From: Asparagopsis taxiformis
Taxonomy: Eukaryota; Rhodophyta; Florideophyceae; Bonnemaisoniales; Bonnemaisoniaceae
DNA: 64,000 bases
Reading direction: 5' to 3'
NCBI GenBank assembly: GCA_030407315.1
Contig: JALQPE010000610.1
Location: forward strand, 62,001-126,000
In this document: one piece after another, positions 1 through 9,255 of the stretch
How positions within the stretch are numbered: position 1 is the first letter of the stretch
How the letters are laid out: each line of letters starts with the position of its first letter
Notes under the pieces: generated by a model
The model's input: only the letters and a program-made list of their open reading frames with translations
What the model was told of the DNA's origin: nothing
Databases searched by the model: none
Translations under genes and position numbers: made by a program

Positions 1-30
1 CTTTTTCTTGGTATGCTTGATGGAACCCAT
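1..30 (-). CDS. 5' end of a truncated gene, product not identifiable
   Basis: On the minus strand an ATG at 30-28 opens ten codons reading MGSIKHTKKK before the window ends. A short, Lys-rich, initiator-proximal tail of this kind is common in ribosome-biogenesis and nucleolar proteins, but ten residues cannot identify a family. The upstream 600 bases separate it from the divergent Sec14-like gene, so the two would share a promoter region. It could be a chance ATG. Confidence 0.35.
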   Translation of the reverse strand, partial: MGSIKHTKKK

Positions 31-636
31 TTTAGGAAGAAGTGGCGATGGGTAGCAGAAGAGTGGGAGGGCAGATTAATTTGGCTAGAGAACGGGTCGG
101 TTGCTTGATTTTATAAGTGGGTATGTGTTGCAGGAATGGGAATTGTCCACTGCAGCTGCAGCCGTTGAGGTATGATGCGGTACCGCCGCCGCCGTCACAT
201 CGGGCCATTCGCTAGTGCACAAAAGTTGTTTTTCCTGCGCACCATTGGACCGCTTATCATCAACGTCAGGCGATGGTCCGCACAAGGCCACGGCTGACAA
301 GGCGCAGATTCGACGCACGTTGGTTGGCCACATCTCAACGCAATAATATCTTTCGAAATTTCCAAATATTTCCATATTTAAAACCTAACAAAGCGAAATT
401 CACCACTTGGCACATCGCCATCCGCTCATAACTGCGATGTTTCACGCGCTTGCATATCTTGGACATCTTGGATTTCCAATGATGCGGCATCAGTACGCCA
501 CCACGGCGCAGCACTCATTGTCCTCACAGCCAATCGTCAACGACAGGTAGCAACGGATATATGCGACGTTAGTAGCATCCCCAATTGCGCAGCACACTCC
601 ATCCATTGCGACCATCTTTCATCAACGCCACCCACA
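31..636. other. intergenic region, putative bidirectional promoter
   Basis: About 600 bases lie between the truncated minus-strand gene and the plus-strand Sec14-like gene. Short open frames here show no recognisable protein. I see no RNA gene or repeat; a run of CAGCTGCAG-type sequence near 150-170 is the only local structure. Confidence 0.5.
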
Positions 637-1683
637 ATGCGTCGCTACAATCCCTTTGTCTCCCACGCCCTCGAACAATCCCCGTCCGCCTCTCCATCCC
701 AAGCGCCGCAATGTGACCCGACTGCCTCGCCCCCTCGCAGCCCCGCCCCGCGTGTCATGCGCAAGTATTTATTCCCGGGTACATCAGACGAAAAGCGTGT
801 CCAGCACACACATTGCAATGAAATGAGGCGGCGACATAGCTCCAGTGCTGCCCCATCCTCCCCGTCTGCTGACGCCCCGCTCAAGCAGCTCATCAAAATG
901 GTGGACGCCGCCCTAGGGCCGGTGGATGCCCCCCTTGCCGATTCACCCACTTCTGATAGACTTTATGCCCTCTTGTTCGACGGCAAGCAGCAGAGACAAA
1001 GGGTACTCTCGCAGTTTTTACGCGCTAGACATGCAGATCCCTCCGAGGCACTCGCAATGATCCTTGACACTTTGCGCTGGAGAAACACTATGCCGATGGA
1101 CAACTATCTGCTCAATAGCACTGCCAACATGCAGAACACTGACGCTTGTTTCCCAATGCATATTATCTCCACTCCCCACCTCTGTAAACAGCCCGTGGTG
1201 TACGGTCTTATCCGATTGCTGGATAAGCGCCATGCAGACAAAACAGCCTTTCAAAACGCTCTGTTCTCCTTGCTCGAGTCCATCTATTATGCGCATACGT
1301 ACGTTTTAGATGAAATGGTCGTTATACTCGACTTCCGTGACTGGTCCATTCGCCGCAACGCACCGTACAGACTGGTGAAAGACGGCATACAAACGTTGCA
1401 GGACTATTATCCTGAGCGACTCGGACGAGTCTTTCTGGTAAATTATCCGACATCGATTCGAGCAGCCTACACTGCAATCAGTCCCATAATCGACGCAGGA
1501 GCAAAGGAGAAAATCGTCTGGGTTCCCGACGACCCATCAACCGTTCTTCACAAATTCATTGCACCAAAGTCAATTCCTACTTTCCTTGGAGGTCACCTCA
1601 ACGCCACCTTCCCGCCTTCCTGGCCCGATATCGCAGCAGAATTTCAGACGTCCGGTTCCGCCGCGCACAGCTTTTTTGGATAA
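637..1683 (+). CDS. CRAL-TRIO (Sec14-like) lipid-transfer domain protein
   Basis: A 348-residue single-exon protein. Residues 1-90 are Pro/Ser-rich and probably disordered. Residues about 110-150 have the helical CRAL-TRIO N pattern (FLRARHAD, then LRWR). Residues about 165-320 form the Sec14 lipid-binding lobe: a strand reading VVILDFRDWS, the conserved LQDYYPERLGRVFLVNYP segment, and a terminal FLGG. Sec14 proteins carry phosphatidylinositol, phosphatidylcholine or other hydrophobic ligands between membranes; the exact ligand cannot be read here. The start is the first ATG of the frame and gives a normal length for a Sec14 protein with a tail. It converges on DPH2, with 157 bases between the stops. 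Confidence 0.88.
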   Translation: MRRYNPFVSHALEQSPSASPSQAPQCDPTASPPRSPAPRVMRKYLFPGTSDEKRVQHTHCNEMRRRHSSSAAPSSPSADAPLKQLIKMVDAALGPVDAPLADSPTSDRLYALLFDGKQQRQRVLSQFLRARHADPSEALAMILDTLRWRNTMPMDNYLLNSTANMQNTDACFPMHIISTPHLCKQPVVYGLIRLLDKRHADKTAFQNALFSLLESIYYAHTYVLDEMVVILDFRDWSIRRNAPYRLVKDGIQTLQDYYPERLGRVFLVNYPTSIRAAYTAISPIIDAGAKEKIVWVPDDPSTVLHKFIAPKSIPTFLGGHLNATFPPSWPDIAAEFQTSGSAAHSFFG

Positions 1684-1840
1684 CCCCCTCTATCGCACAG
1701 CATCGCTGGACAAGCCTACCATTTCATTTCGACGAAACATGATCCTTTCGTTGCCATCACAATTATTCAACCTTGTGTACATAGAATACGTCCTGTTCGT
1801 CTATGGCCCATTCGCAAACCTAACGAGATTAAATAAACTC

Positions 1841-3382
1841 CTACGGCTCGCCGTCATATCGACTTGCTATCCCAGTCTGCCCCATCTCCGCCTTGGTTGA
1901 CAATTCACTAATATCCGTCTCATCCGCTCCACCCGTGTTGTATACCAGACCACGCCAAAGTCGCGACTGTAAAAACTCCGCCGCGCCACCTGGACCAGCA
2001 ACCTGTACACCCCATTCTCCCCGTTTCGCGATAGCTGTTGAATCACCATCAGCTTGTGTAGATTCAACTTCATCATCTTCCAGAGCAAGCTCATTCTCAA
2101 GCATGTCTCTAAAGTCTACCGAATAGGGCCTGCTGAATAAATCTCCATCCGCCAACAGCGCAGCTTCCAGCTCAAGCGGCGTCACAATTGGACGCAGATA
2201 GTCTCGCCCATTGAGAAGCGCGTTCTGCGGACAGGCCACAAGTACAAACACGTCAATTTCCGCAAAATTCCCCAGTTTCGATGGATTAGGCTTCCCAACC
2301 AGGATAATGTACGACCGTTTCTCAACACTCTGAACGATGCGCTTGCAGCGTTCGATTACTTCTAGGTTGCCAGAAATACCAAGTGTTCCAGGTACAATTC
2401 CGATTCGCTCTGCGTCTTTCACTTTGCTCAACACTGCAAATCTCTTGCGTAAAATACGGCTTCCGTCGATAACAGCTGGAGTGGCGTCGGTCTCACTCGT
2501 CAGTGAGGACGCAAAGAATCCAGCACACGTCTCTTCGGGACCAGTGCACATCTGTAATGCTGCATTTCGAATAGCTGCCGGTAGGTCTTCAAGCGATTCG
2601 CTCTGCGTAATCCAAAGGAAACCTGTTCGACTCAATGACACACCACCTAAATCAACAGATAGAGCACCTATTGGCAGTTCAGATTTCGCCAGTACCCGGC
2701 TGTCATCTCCCGGTCTTACCACTCGTTTCACGTCACGTATTCGAAGCCTTGCAGGGCATATTTCCTTCTGTAAAGAGCCAAGATCATACTCTATTCGCGA
2801 TGAATCTATTCGAAAGCCTTCATTCTCGAAGCATGAATCCAAATCCATATCGTACAAAATTATAACACGGTCTACATTTTCGGCAGATGCCACAGACCGC
2901 ACAGCGTTCTCAAATCTTCTCCGGGCCAACTCTCCATCTTCGAATCGATAACGCGGGAATACGTACAACACTGGCAAAGATTGTGTGGGAGATAGACATG
3001 CGTTTCCGTAGTGAACAACTAAATCTGCGCCAAGATGCTGCGCAGCAACTTCATCTACGCAGCACTCACCGTACGATGTGTCGCCAAGTAGAAAATAAAA
3101 TACTTGCAAACCAGTTTCCGCTTCTTCTTCAAGAACTTGTTCTGTGCTCAGCCTTAGCGTTTCACAAACGATGGGTGCATCAGGTAGCAGGTGATCTGGA
3201 AATTGCAGGGCTACTCTCAATGTGCCCTCAAATTGTTCAGCAAGAATCGTTTTGACAGTGGCAACGACATCATAATCGTCTATGATGCGTGCCACCTGTT
3301 CTTCACTCGACAGATCAGAACGAGCCTCTCTTTCCCCTATCCATGACTGAAGGGCCTCCGTGACTGAAGAATCAAACGCCAT
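1841..3382 (-). CDS. DPH2: diphthamide biosynthesis protein 2 (DPH2)
   Basis: A 513-residue protein of the Dph1/Dph2 radical-SAM-like family. With Dph1 it makes the iron-sulphur heterodimer that transfers a 3-amino-3-carboxypropyl group from SAM to the target histidine of elongation factor 2, the first step of diphthamide synthesis. Visible marks are a QFPDHLLPDA segment near residue 60, the GDTSYGECCVDE motif at 100-111, YGNACLSPT shortly after, and a C-terminal VACPQNALL segment followed by the typical PIVTPLELE stretch. The DPH2-type spacing, rather than the full three-cysteine Dph1 set, favours Dph2. The ATG at 3382 is the first in frame. It is divergent from PPCS across about 207 bases, so the two probably share a promoter. 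Confidence 0.92.
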   Translation of the reverse strand: MAFDSSVTEALQSWIGEREARSDLSSEEQVARIIDDYDVVATVKTILAEQFEGTLRVALQFPDHLLPDAPIVCETLRLSTEQVLEEEAETGLQVFYFLLGDTSYGECCVDEVAAQHLGADLVVHYGNACLSPTQSLPVLYVFPRYRFEDGELARRRFENAVRSVASAENVDRVIILYDMDLDSCFENEGFRIDSSRIEYDLGSLQKEICPARLRIRDVKRVVRPGDDSRVLAKSELPIGALSVDLGGVSLSRTGFLWITQSESLEDLPAAIRNAALQMCTGPEETCAGFFASSLTSETDATPAVIDGSRILRKRFAVLSKVKDAERIGIVPGTLGISGNLEVIERCKRIVQSVEKRSYIILVGKPNPSKLGNFAEIDVFVLVACPQNALLNGRDYLRPIVTPLELEAALLADGDLFSRPYSVDFRDMLENELALEDDEVESTQADGDSTAIAKRGEWGVQVAGPGGAAEFLQSRLWRGLVYNTGGADETDISELSTKAEMGQTGIASRYDGEP

Positions 3383-3589
3383 CCCTTTTTGCACGTTGGG
3401 ATAAGCAATCTAGACGTCAGCGAAGATGTACCGAAACAAATGGGTGAGACATTATCCAGCATGCTTCTTCCAAATATATTAGAATTTTGATCCGATCGAA
3501 CCAAATCTGCCGCAGTGCAGATTTCCCCGCTTCGCATCGTGCAAGATTTTATCGTGATCTGAACTCGACCTGCAATTAGAGAGAAAGCC

Positions 3590-4657
3590 ATGGGTGAAAC
3601 TGAAGATGTACTTCTGGAGACGTTCGGCTCTTCTACGGTTGATACCTTCGTACCAGAAGAACTTGACCAGTTCATATCTTCAGCCTTCGCATATAATCGT
3701 CGTTTAGTGGTGGTGACATCAGGGGGCACAATCGTACCCCTAGAGCGCTCCATGGTGCGTTTTATAGACAACTTTAGTACTGGTACAAGAGGTGCTCTCT
3801 CCGCTGAACAATTCTTACGTCACACCGCCCAAGAAGACTGTACTCGAAACAGACTACCTGAATACGCCACTATTTTCCTTGCCCGCGAAGGTTCCAAATT
3901 TCCATACTCACCACATATTACATCGAAGAGGTTATTGGACTGCTGCTCAGTGACTGAAGATGCTTCCAAATGCACGATTCAAGATAGAGAAATCGTCGAA
4001 AGTATCTCTAATTTGCGCAGAGTCAAAGATCGCTTGTTCGTGATACGCTTCACTACCCTCCGCGAATATCTGCTCACCTTGCGAGATGTCGCTGTACGCG
4101 TGCAATGCTTCGGAAAGAAGGCAATGTTTTTCCTTGCTGCTGCTGTTTCTGACTTCTACATCCCCGAAGAAGAACTCGTCGAGCACAAAATCCAATCCCG
4201 AACCGGCAGTTTTGCGTTAAAACTCCATAAAGTTCCGAAGTGCTTGGGGTTACTTCGTAATCATTGGGCCCCTGATGCGTTTATCGCATCCTTCAAGGTA
4301 AGATAATCCTTGCTTTTGGAATGCTGCTATACTTCGCCTTCCTAAACTGACACCCAGGTTCCGTTTGATTTGAATGATGTTTGTTTCCAAACCACAATGG
4401 CTTTGTCGAACTAGCTGGAGACAGACGAAAAGCTTCTCGCGGAAAAAGTATCCGCTGCATTGGAATTATATCATGTTGACGCGGTAGTTGGCAATATCCT
4501 CCACACTCGATACAATCAGATAACAGTCACGTCATCCAAAGAGTCCAAAACACTGCACCGCCCAAAAAACGGAGACCCAATAGAGGCAGTCCTGGTTACA
4601 GAATTGATATCCAGACACTCTGAGATGTGCAATAGTCCTGGTGATGGTTCAAACTGA
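3590..4657 (+). CDS. PPCS: phosphopantothenate-cysteine ligase (coenzyme A pathway), two exons
   Basis: Joining 3590-4297 to 4415-4657 gives 315-316 residues, matching the eukaryotic enzyme, which joins cysteine to 4'-phosphopantothenate in cytosolic CoA synthesis. Exon 1 shows [11 protein letters not shown], then [14 protein letters not shown] near residues 45-70, the nucleotide-binding core of the family, and [13 protein letters not shown] near 180. The unspliced frame stops two codons after ASFK. Using donor GTAAGA at 4298 and acceptor CTAG at 4411-4414 restores the conserved SFK-LETDE junction and the NILHTR segment. An upstream CAG at about 4357-4359 would lead to a stop and is rejected. 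The 117-nt intron is the longest found here. The stop is 24 bases from the convergent SLD5 stop. Confidence 0.92.
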
Positions 4658-4681
4658 TGAGTTGGACATTCATTATTGCAG

Positions 4682-5443
4682 CTAAATCAATTCGACATCT
4701 TCCCTCTCCAAAAGCTCCTTGATGCTTCGATAGCGGACGCAAATAATATCACCAGGGTTGAAATCGAGCGCATCATCGCTTGCAGCCTGACCAACCGCAA
4801 ATCTACCCACAGGATTCTTCACTCGACAAAAGACAAATTTGTCCAAGTTGGGACCAGTGGCATGATCCACATTGCCATCTTTATCGAGCACTCCGACTTT
4901 TTCGGGAAGCATAGACAGAAAGGATTTCTTGAAATGATCTTCAACAAGATCCAAATATCCCAACGCAAACGTTTGCTCCGCAGGTGAAAGACGATCATAC
5001 ACGCCACTGTCTTTGTCCTTCGTGATGTATAGGACAGTTTTCTCAATTTTTTTGATGCGAACACGAAAGTACTGGCGAAGAAGATAGTTGACCCGGTCGA
5101 GCTCCATTCTCTTCAGCTGCGATTCAAAAGAGATGCCCTCTTCTTCCGTATCTTCCTCTTCGTCGACGAGTTTGGTTTGCTCTTCGACAAGAGTGCAAAT
5201 GACTTGAGCTGCATCATCGTGGTACTGCAGAATCTCCGGAGAGAATTCTTCATTGATGGAAACCATACGCATGATATCAATGGCTTCATTGAGACCCGTG
5301 ATGTCATCCTCTCCTATTGGAGCACTGTCGCCTGCAGTAGCAGCAACACCTCGTCCTCCACGACCTGGCTCATCACTGAGTGCCATAGCACCAAATGAAA
5401 ATCGCTCCTGGTTACCGCCGGTAGTGTTGCTTGGTGTCGCCAT
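4682..5443 (-). CDS. SLD5: GINS complex subunit SLD5
   Basis: A 253-residue protein matching SLD5, one of four GINS subunits that, with Cdc45 and MCM2-7, form the replicative CMG helicase in the nucleus. The helical A domain covers about residues 50-165 and includes the diagnostic MELDRVNYLLRQYFRVRIKKIEK run. The small B domain is C-terminal and ends DIICVRYRSIKELLEREDVELI, the expected SLD5 terminus. The first 45 residues are Gly/Ala-rich and disordered. Length is close to the roughly 220-290 residues seen in other eukaryotes. Its upstream region is shared with the Nudix gene and carries a canonical E2F site, as expected for an S-phase gene. Confidence 0.93.
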   Translation of the reverse strand: MATPSNTTGGNQERFSFGAMALSDEPGRGGRGVAATAGDSAPIGEDDITGLNEAIDIMRMVSINEEFSPEILQYHDDAAQVICTLVEEQTKLVDEEEDTEEEGISFESQLKRMELDRVNYLLRQYFRVRIKKIEKTVLYITKDKDSGVYDRLSPAEQTFALGYLDLVEDHFKKSFLSMLPEKVGVLDKDGNVDHATGPNLDKFVFCRVKNPVGRFAVGQAASDDALDFNPGDIICVRYRSIKELLEREDVELI

Positions 5444-5981
5444 GGTGTGAAAGGAAATGAAGTGCAGAGCTCAGTGGGATTAGATAGCGTATTTGAACGT
5501 TGTGAAGTTTCGGCTGATTGTTTCCGTGTGCGCATGGATGAGCAATAAAATGTAAACAGAAGTCAGCGCTGCTGCTGCTTATATAGATGTACAAAGAACG
5601 CGGATGAATAGTTCTTAAATGTTGCTTTGTTTAACATGGAATGGAGGCGAGAGGATTGCTCGGGCCGTGGTGGACTGAATTGAGTTGCTTGGCGTGAATT
5701 GGCGATTGAGGTTGACAAAGAACTATGTTGAAAGAGTTTCCCGCCAAAATTTTATTTTCGCATTACCAATCATATCGGATCTGACGATGTGTCGCGAATC
5801 TCCACGACCTGGAACATGACTCGATAGTGTTGAGTCAGCAGACATTTTGGTGGTATATCCTCGACACACGAGTGGTAGTCAAACGTATAGGCAGCTGTGT
5901 AGGCAGTTAAACACTTGTGTGCAACGTCGAGATGGGCATTGGTGATGAACAATCAGCTGCAACAGACCGCAAACTACAGCG
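5444..5981. promoter_or_regulatory. bidirectional promoter region of SLD5 and the Nudix hydrolase
   Basis: The 538 bases between the two divergent start codons contain no credible open frame. The region includes the E2F-type sequence annotated separately. It is inferred to drive both genes because neither has any other upstream space. Confidence 0.6.
5737..5748 (+). promoter_or_regulatory. E2F/DP-type binding site
   Basis: The sequence TTTCCCGCCAAA is a full match to the E2F/DP consensus TTTSSCGC with the A-rich flank that E2F prefers. It sits about 290 bases upstream of SLD5 and about 235 bases upstream of the Nudix start. E2F control of GINS genes is well established in animals and plants; binding here is inferred from sequence only. 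Confidence 0.6.
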
Positions 5982-6719
5982 ATGTACTCTAGGTTCGTAG
6001 TAAATCCGCTCTTCATTCCTGTCAAGACTCGCTCTATGCTGAAAGACTCAGTGCCTGATACTGTCAAATTTATCAGTATGTATATCCCCGTTCGCACTGC
6101 TAACACCTCCGAACATGCCCGTCCTGGGAGCCAATTCCCGCGTGTACTTCAGTATTTCCGCGACGGGGAAATGACGCAATATTTCTGGCAAGGAAGGCGC
6201 GAGGGTTTGGAACTGGAAAATGGGTGGGGTTCGGCGGCAAGGCCGAGCCATCTGAAACAATGGATGAGTGTGCACTGAGAGAATTCAGGGAAGAAACTGG
6301 CTCGCATTTGTCCATGCATCAGATGAAGAAGATTGCATTGCTTCTATTTACTTTCGAATGTGAGCCAAATTATTTTCTCGAGGTACATGTGTACGAGACT
6401 TTTGACATGGTAGAATCTCCAGTATTGTGCGATGAGTTTCATGGGAAAGGCACCTGGTATGAGAGAGGGCAAATTCCATTTGCAGTAAGTTATGTAGTTT
6501 TCAAGCGTTTTACAGCACAGATTCCCATGTTCTGACTTATGGTGTCGTTGCGGGTTTTAGGAGATGTGGCCGGACTTCCAAATCTGGTCAGATCTCGTGT
6601 TCTCAGGGCAGAGATTCATTGGCAGAATCGCGTATGGTGACTTTAAAACAATTCGCTCTTCGAGGTTAATACATGTTGAAGAAGCTCATATGCTTCAGGC
6701 CGAGCCGGGCTGGGAATAA
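5982..6719 (+). CDS. MTH1/NUDT1-like Nudix hydrolase, three exons
   Basis: Joining 5982-6075, 6153-6484 and 6561-6719 gives 194 residues. The splices are GTATGT...TTCAG (77 nt) and GTAAGT...TTTAG (76 nt), both with CTAAC/CTGAC-like branch sites. The product has the MTH1 layout: a first strand, ARGFGTGKWVGFGGK, a complete Nudix box (GKAEPSE, then REFREETG) and QIPFAEMWPD near the end. MTH1 enzymes hydrolyse oxidised purine nucleotides such as 8-oxo-dGTP. Two residues equivalent to human MTH1 base-recognition positions differ: Asn33 is Val and Asp120 is Phe, while Trp117 and Asp119 are kept. Substrate choice may therefore differ. The first exon and exact start are less certain than the rest; ATG 6036 is an alternative. 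Confidence 0.82.
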
Positions 6720-7333
6720 ATGGTCGTGGTGCTGCCGATTATTGTAGACGAGGATATCGTACATATTCTAGAAAATGGTACCATTTTAGGCAGCATTGTA
6801 TATAGCAGACTACTTAATGTCTGCGAAACTTCAGCGCTTTAGAACAATTGCGGCATAGTCTACGCGTAGGCCATTGTTCCGGCATAGCTACTAAGATGCT
6901 TCTTACACAAGAAAAACTATCGGAGGGTTGGAAAACACGTTCGAATCCACGCAGACCATTGCTAAGTCCCTTACCATAGAAGCAATTGTATCAAGGCTGT
7001 CCTCAAGTAAGGAAGCTGTTTTCAGGAAATAGGTGAGGGCAATTGGAGCTCCAATGATACTCTAAATCTCTAACGCACGACCTCAACTTGTTGATACCCT
7101 TGCGTTATCCTCCTTTAACATCCGAATGCTAGCTAGAGTTTTTCAAGTCACTTTTTTTAGCTAATTTGGTTGTAATATAATAAAAGAAAAATCGCCTTCG
7201 AATTGTCGTGTAAATCATAGTACAGCACGCACAAGATGACATATCGTGAATGTTCCTTCGTAGCAAGTTCAATAACCACTTTTCAGCCCCTGAAGACAAA
7301 GTTGACATTGGCCTTTTGTAACCGCCAACGCAA
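6720..7333. other. intergenic region
   Basis: About 610 AT-rich bases between the Nudix gene and WDR70, both on the plus strand. A GTTCGAATCC string at 6939-6948 resembles a tRNA B box, but the flanking stem does not pair. I see no other feature. Confidence 0.5.
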
Positions 7334-9136
7334 ATGGCTGGCGAGAAGAGAACGCGTAGTCCGAAACTAGACCCAAAGATTGTTGATGATTCGAGCGATG
7401 ACGAAGACGATATAGGTCCAGTTCTACCACCAAAGCAAGTTGTTAGCACGAAGAGGCCGCGAACTTTCAAACTTGACCCAAAGATCATTGATGATTCTAG
7501 TGATGAGGAGGAAGACAATGAATCTAATATTGGACCTGTACTACCACCAGAGCTAACTACTAACGTAGCTGAGAACATGGATTTTCTCGATGAATTACCA
7601 ATTCAAAATGAGGTGACCCTAGGCACAACACATGACTCCTTCGTATCATGTTTGACACTCGATAGAAAGGGGACACGTCTCGTATCAGGCTCCATAGATT
7701 CAACGATCAAACTATGGGATTTCAACACAATGAACAGATCATTGCAGACTTTTAAAACGCAAAGTCCACTTGATAATAGTCCTCTTCGATGTGCCAAGTT
7801 TTCCGCAACTGGAGGAGCACTGCTCTGCTCTGGAGGCGCCAGTACGGCAGCTATTTTGGATCGCGACGGCTATATTCTTTCACAGACAGCAAAAGGTGAT
7901 ATGTACATTGTGGACATGGCTCGAACGAAGGGTCATATTGGTCCAATTCACCACTCGTCATGGAGACCATGTGGCACTTCCGCACCTAGAATGATTCTAA
8001 CAACTTCTGCAGATGCGACAATTCGCCTTTGGGACATCACAAGAACAACTACAGTGTCAATGGTGGACATCCCAGTAGCATCTCAAGTTCGTGTGACAAA
8101 GCTACGGAATAGTCGCGGAGCGAAAACAGTTGCAACTGCCGCGGACTGGGTTGCCGACGGAAAGACCTGTGCGATTGGATGCACGGATGGGAGAGTGAAA
8201 ATTGTGGATCCTGAGACGTACTCTATCCGACCCGTCGCTGAGTCAGAAGTGATATTGAAAAATGGAGCAGAGGCTACATCAGTATGCGTTGCGCCACAAT
8301 CAACGTCCCCTCTAATTCTAGTCAGAAGCACTGACGACTGCCTACGAGTACTGGATCAAAGAATGCTTTCAAGCACATTGGCAGAATTTCAGGATCTTCC
8401 AAACGCAGTCGCGGAAACAAATGCGACGTTCATAGGCAGCGACGGTGAATTTTTCACAACGGGCACGAGTGCCAATCGAAAGGGAGGGACGTTACGGGGC
8501 AGTCTAAGAATATTTTCCAGATTGACAATGAAAGAGGTGTGGAAAACGGAGATGAATGAAGCAACTGGTAGCGTAATATGCACAGTATGGCATCCGAACA
8601 TCAATCAAATATTGTACGGAACGGGCGATGGACGCATTCATGTTTTATACAACGAGACGACGAGCCATCGCGGCGTGTTGGACTGTCTGACGAAGAGTGA
8701 TTATCGAAAGTCACACGGGATGGCCTCAGTGGGAGTTGGAGAGATTTTCACGCCGTATTCCCTGCACAAGAGGAATGGCGGCGGTGGGGGTGGGGACAGT
8801 TCAAAGGCGGTGCCACAGCTTTCGAATCGTGGGAAGAGGGAAGCGGCCAAGGCATTAAAACCGAAGGCGTACTCGGGACCAGAGGAACTGCGAGCGGGCT
8901 CTTCCACCACGCTGGCGAAATTTCTCTCGAGAGATGCCATTACGCAAGATTGGACTCGGGATCCACGTCAGGCTCTGCTGCGATACGCAGAAGAGGCGGA
9001 GAAGAATCCTGTGTTTACGTCAGCATATAAGGAGACACAACCAGTCACGTTGCTCGCATCGAAAACAGCAGAGCAGGAAGAGGAGGAGAGTAGACGTGCT
9101 GTTTTCGAGCGAGATCTACTGCGGAAGAAGACTTGA
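7334..9136 (+). CDS. WDR70: WDR70 (gastrulation-defective-like) WD40 protein
   Basis: A 600-residue single-exon nuclear WD40 protein. It follows WDR70 in order: an acidic N-terminus, an ILDRDG/GDMYIVDMARTKGH block near residue 180-200, propeller blades to about residue 460 with SSDATIRLWDI and CTVWHPNINQILYGTGDG, and a C-terminal tail with TPYSLHKR, GTL/AKFLSRD and NPVF.SAYKETQP. In animals and yeast WDR70 is linked to histone H2B ubiquitination, DNA-end resection and spliceosome-associated complexes. The N-terminus holds a tandem duplication of a KLDPKI-DDSSD-IGPVLPP unit (about residues 12-36 and 46-74). A six-Gly run lies near residue 480. Confidence 0.9.
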   Translation: MAGEKRTRSPKLDPKIVDDSSDDEDDIGPVLPPKQVVSTKRPRTFKLDPKIIDDSSDEEEDNESNIGPVLPPELTTNVAENMDFLDELPIQNEVTLGTTHDSFVSCLTLDRKGTRLVSGSIDSTIKLWDFNTMNRSLQTFKTQSPLDNSPLRCAKFSATGGALLCSGGASTAAILDRDGYILSQTAKGDMYIVDMARTKGHIGPIHHSSWRPCGTSAPRMILTTSADATIRLWDITRTTTVSMVDIPVASQVRVTKLRNSRGAKTVATAADWVADGKTCAIGCTDGRVKIVDPETYSIRPVAESEVILKNGAEATSVCVAPQSTSPLILVRSTDDCLRVLDQRMLSSTLAEFQDLPNAVAETNATFIGSDGEFFTTGTSANRKGGTLRGSLRIFSRLTMKEVWKTEMNEATGSVICTVWHPNINQILYGTGDGRIHVLYNETTSHRGVLDCLTKSDYRKSHGMASVGVGEIFTPYSLHKRNGGGGGGDSSKAVPQLSNRGKREAAKALKPKAYSGPEELRAGSSTTLAKFLSRDAITQDWTRDPRQALLRYAEEAEKNPVFTSAYKETQPVTLLASKTAEQEEEESRRAVFERDLLRKKT

Positions 9137-9255
9137 ACTGGACGTGTTTTACAATGGTGTAGAGACAGCTAGGTTGGTTTAGCACCACTTGATTGCATTG
9201 TTTCCTCAATCTTGCATTGATCCTTGGTGTACACGATTGATAGGGGAAGCGCAGA

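Noticed and set aside
85..375. 96-codon minus-strand open frame
   Set aside because: Low-complexity residues, no family resemblance, and position in a promoter region.
4360..4414. Use of the upstream CAG acceptor in PPCS
   Set aside because: It gives 19 unrelated codons and a stop; the CTAG acceptor at 4411-4414 restores the conserved sequence.
6900..6980. tRNA-like B box (GTTCGAATCC)
   Set aside because: The five bases on each side do not form a T stem and no A box or acceptor stem fits around it.
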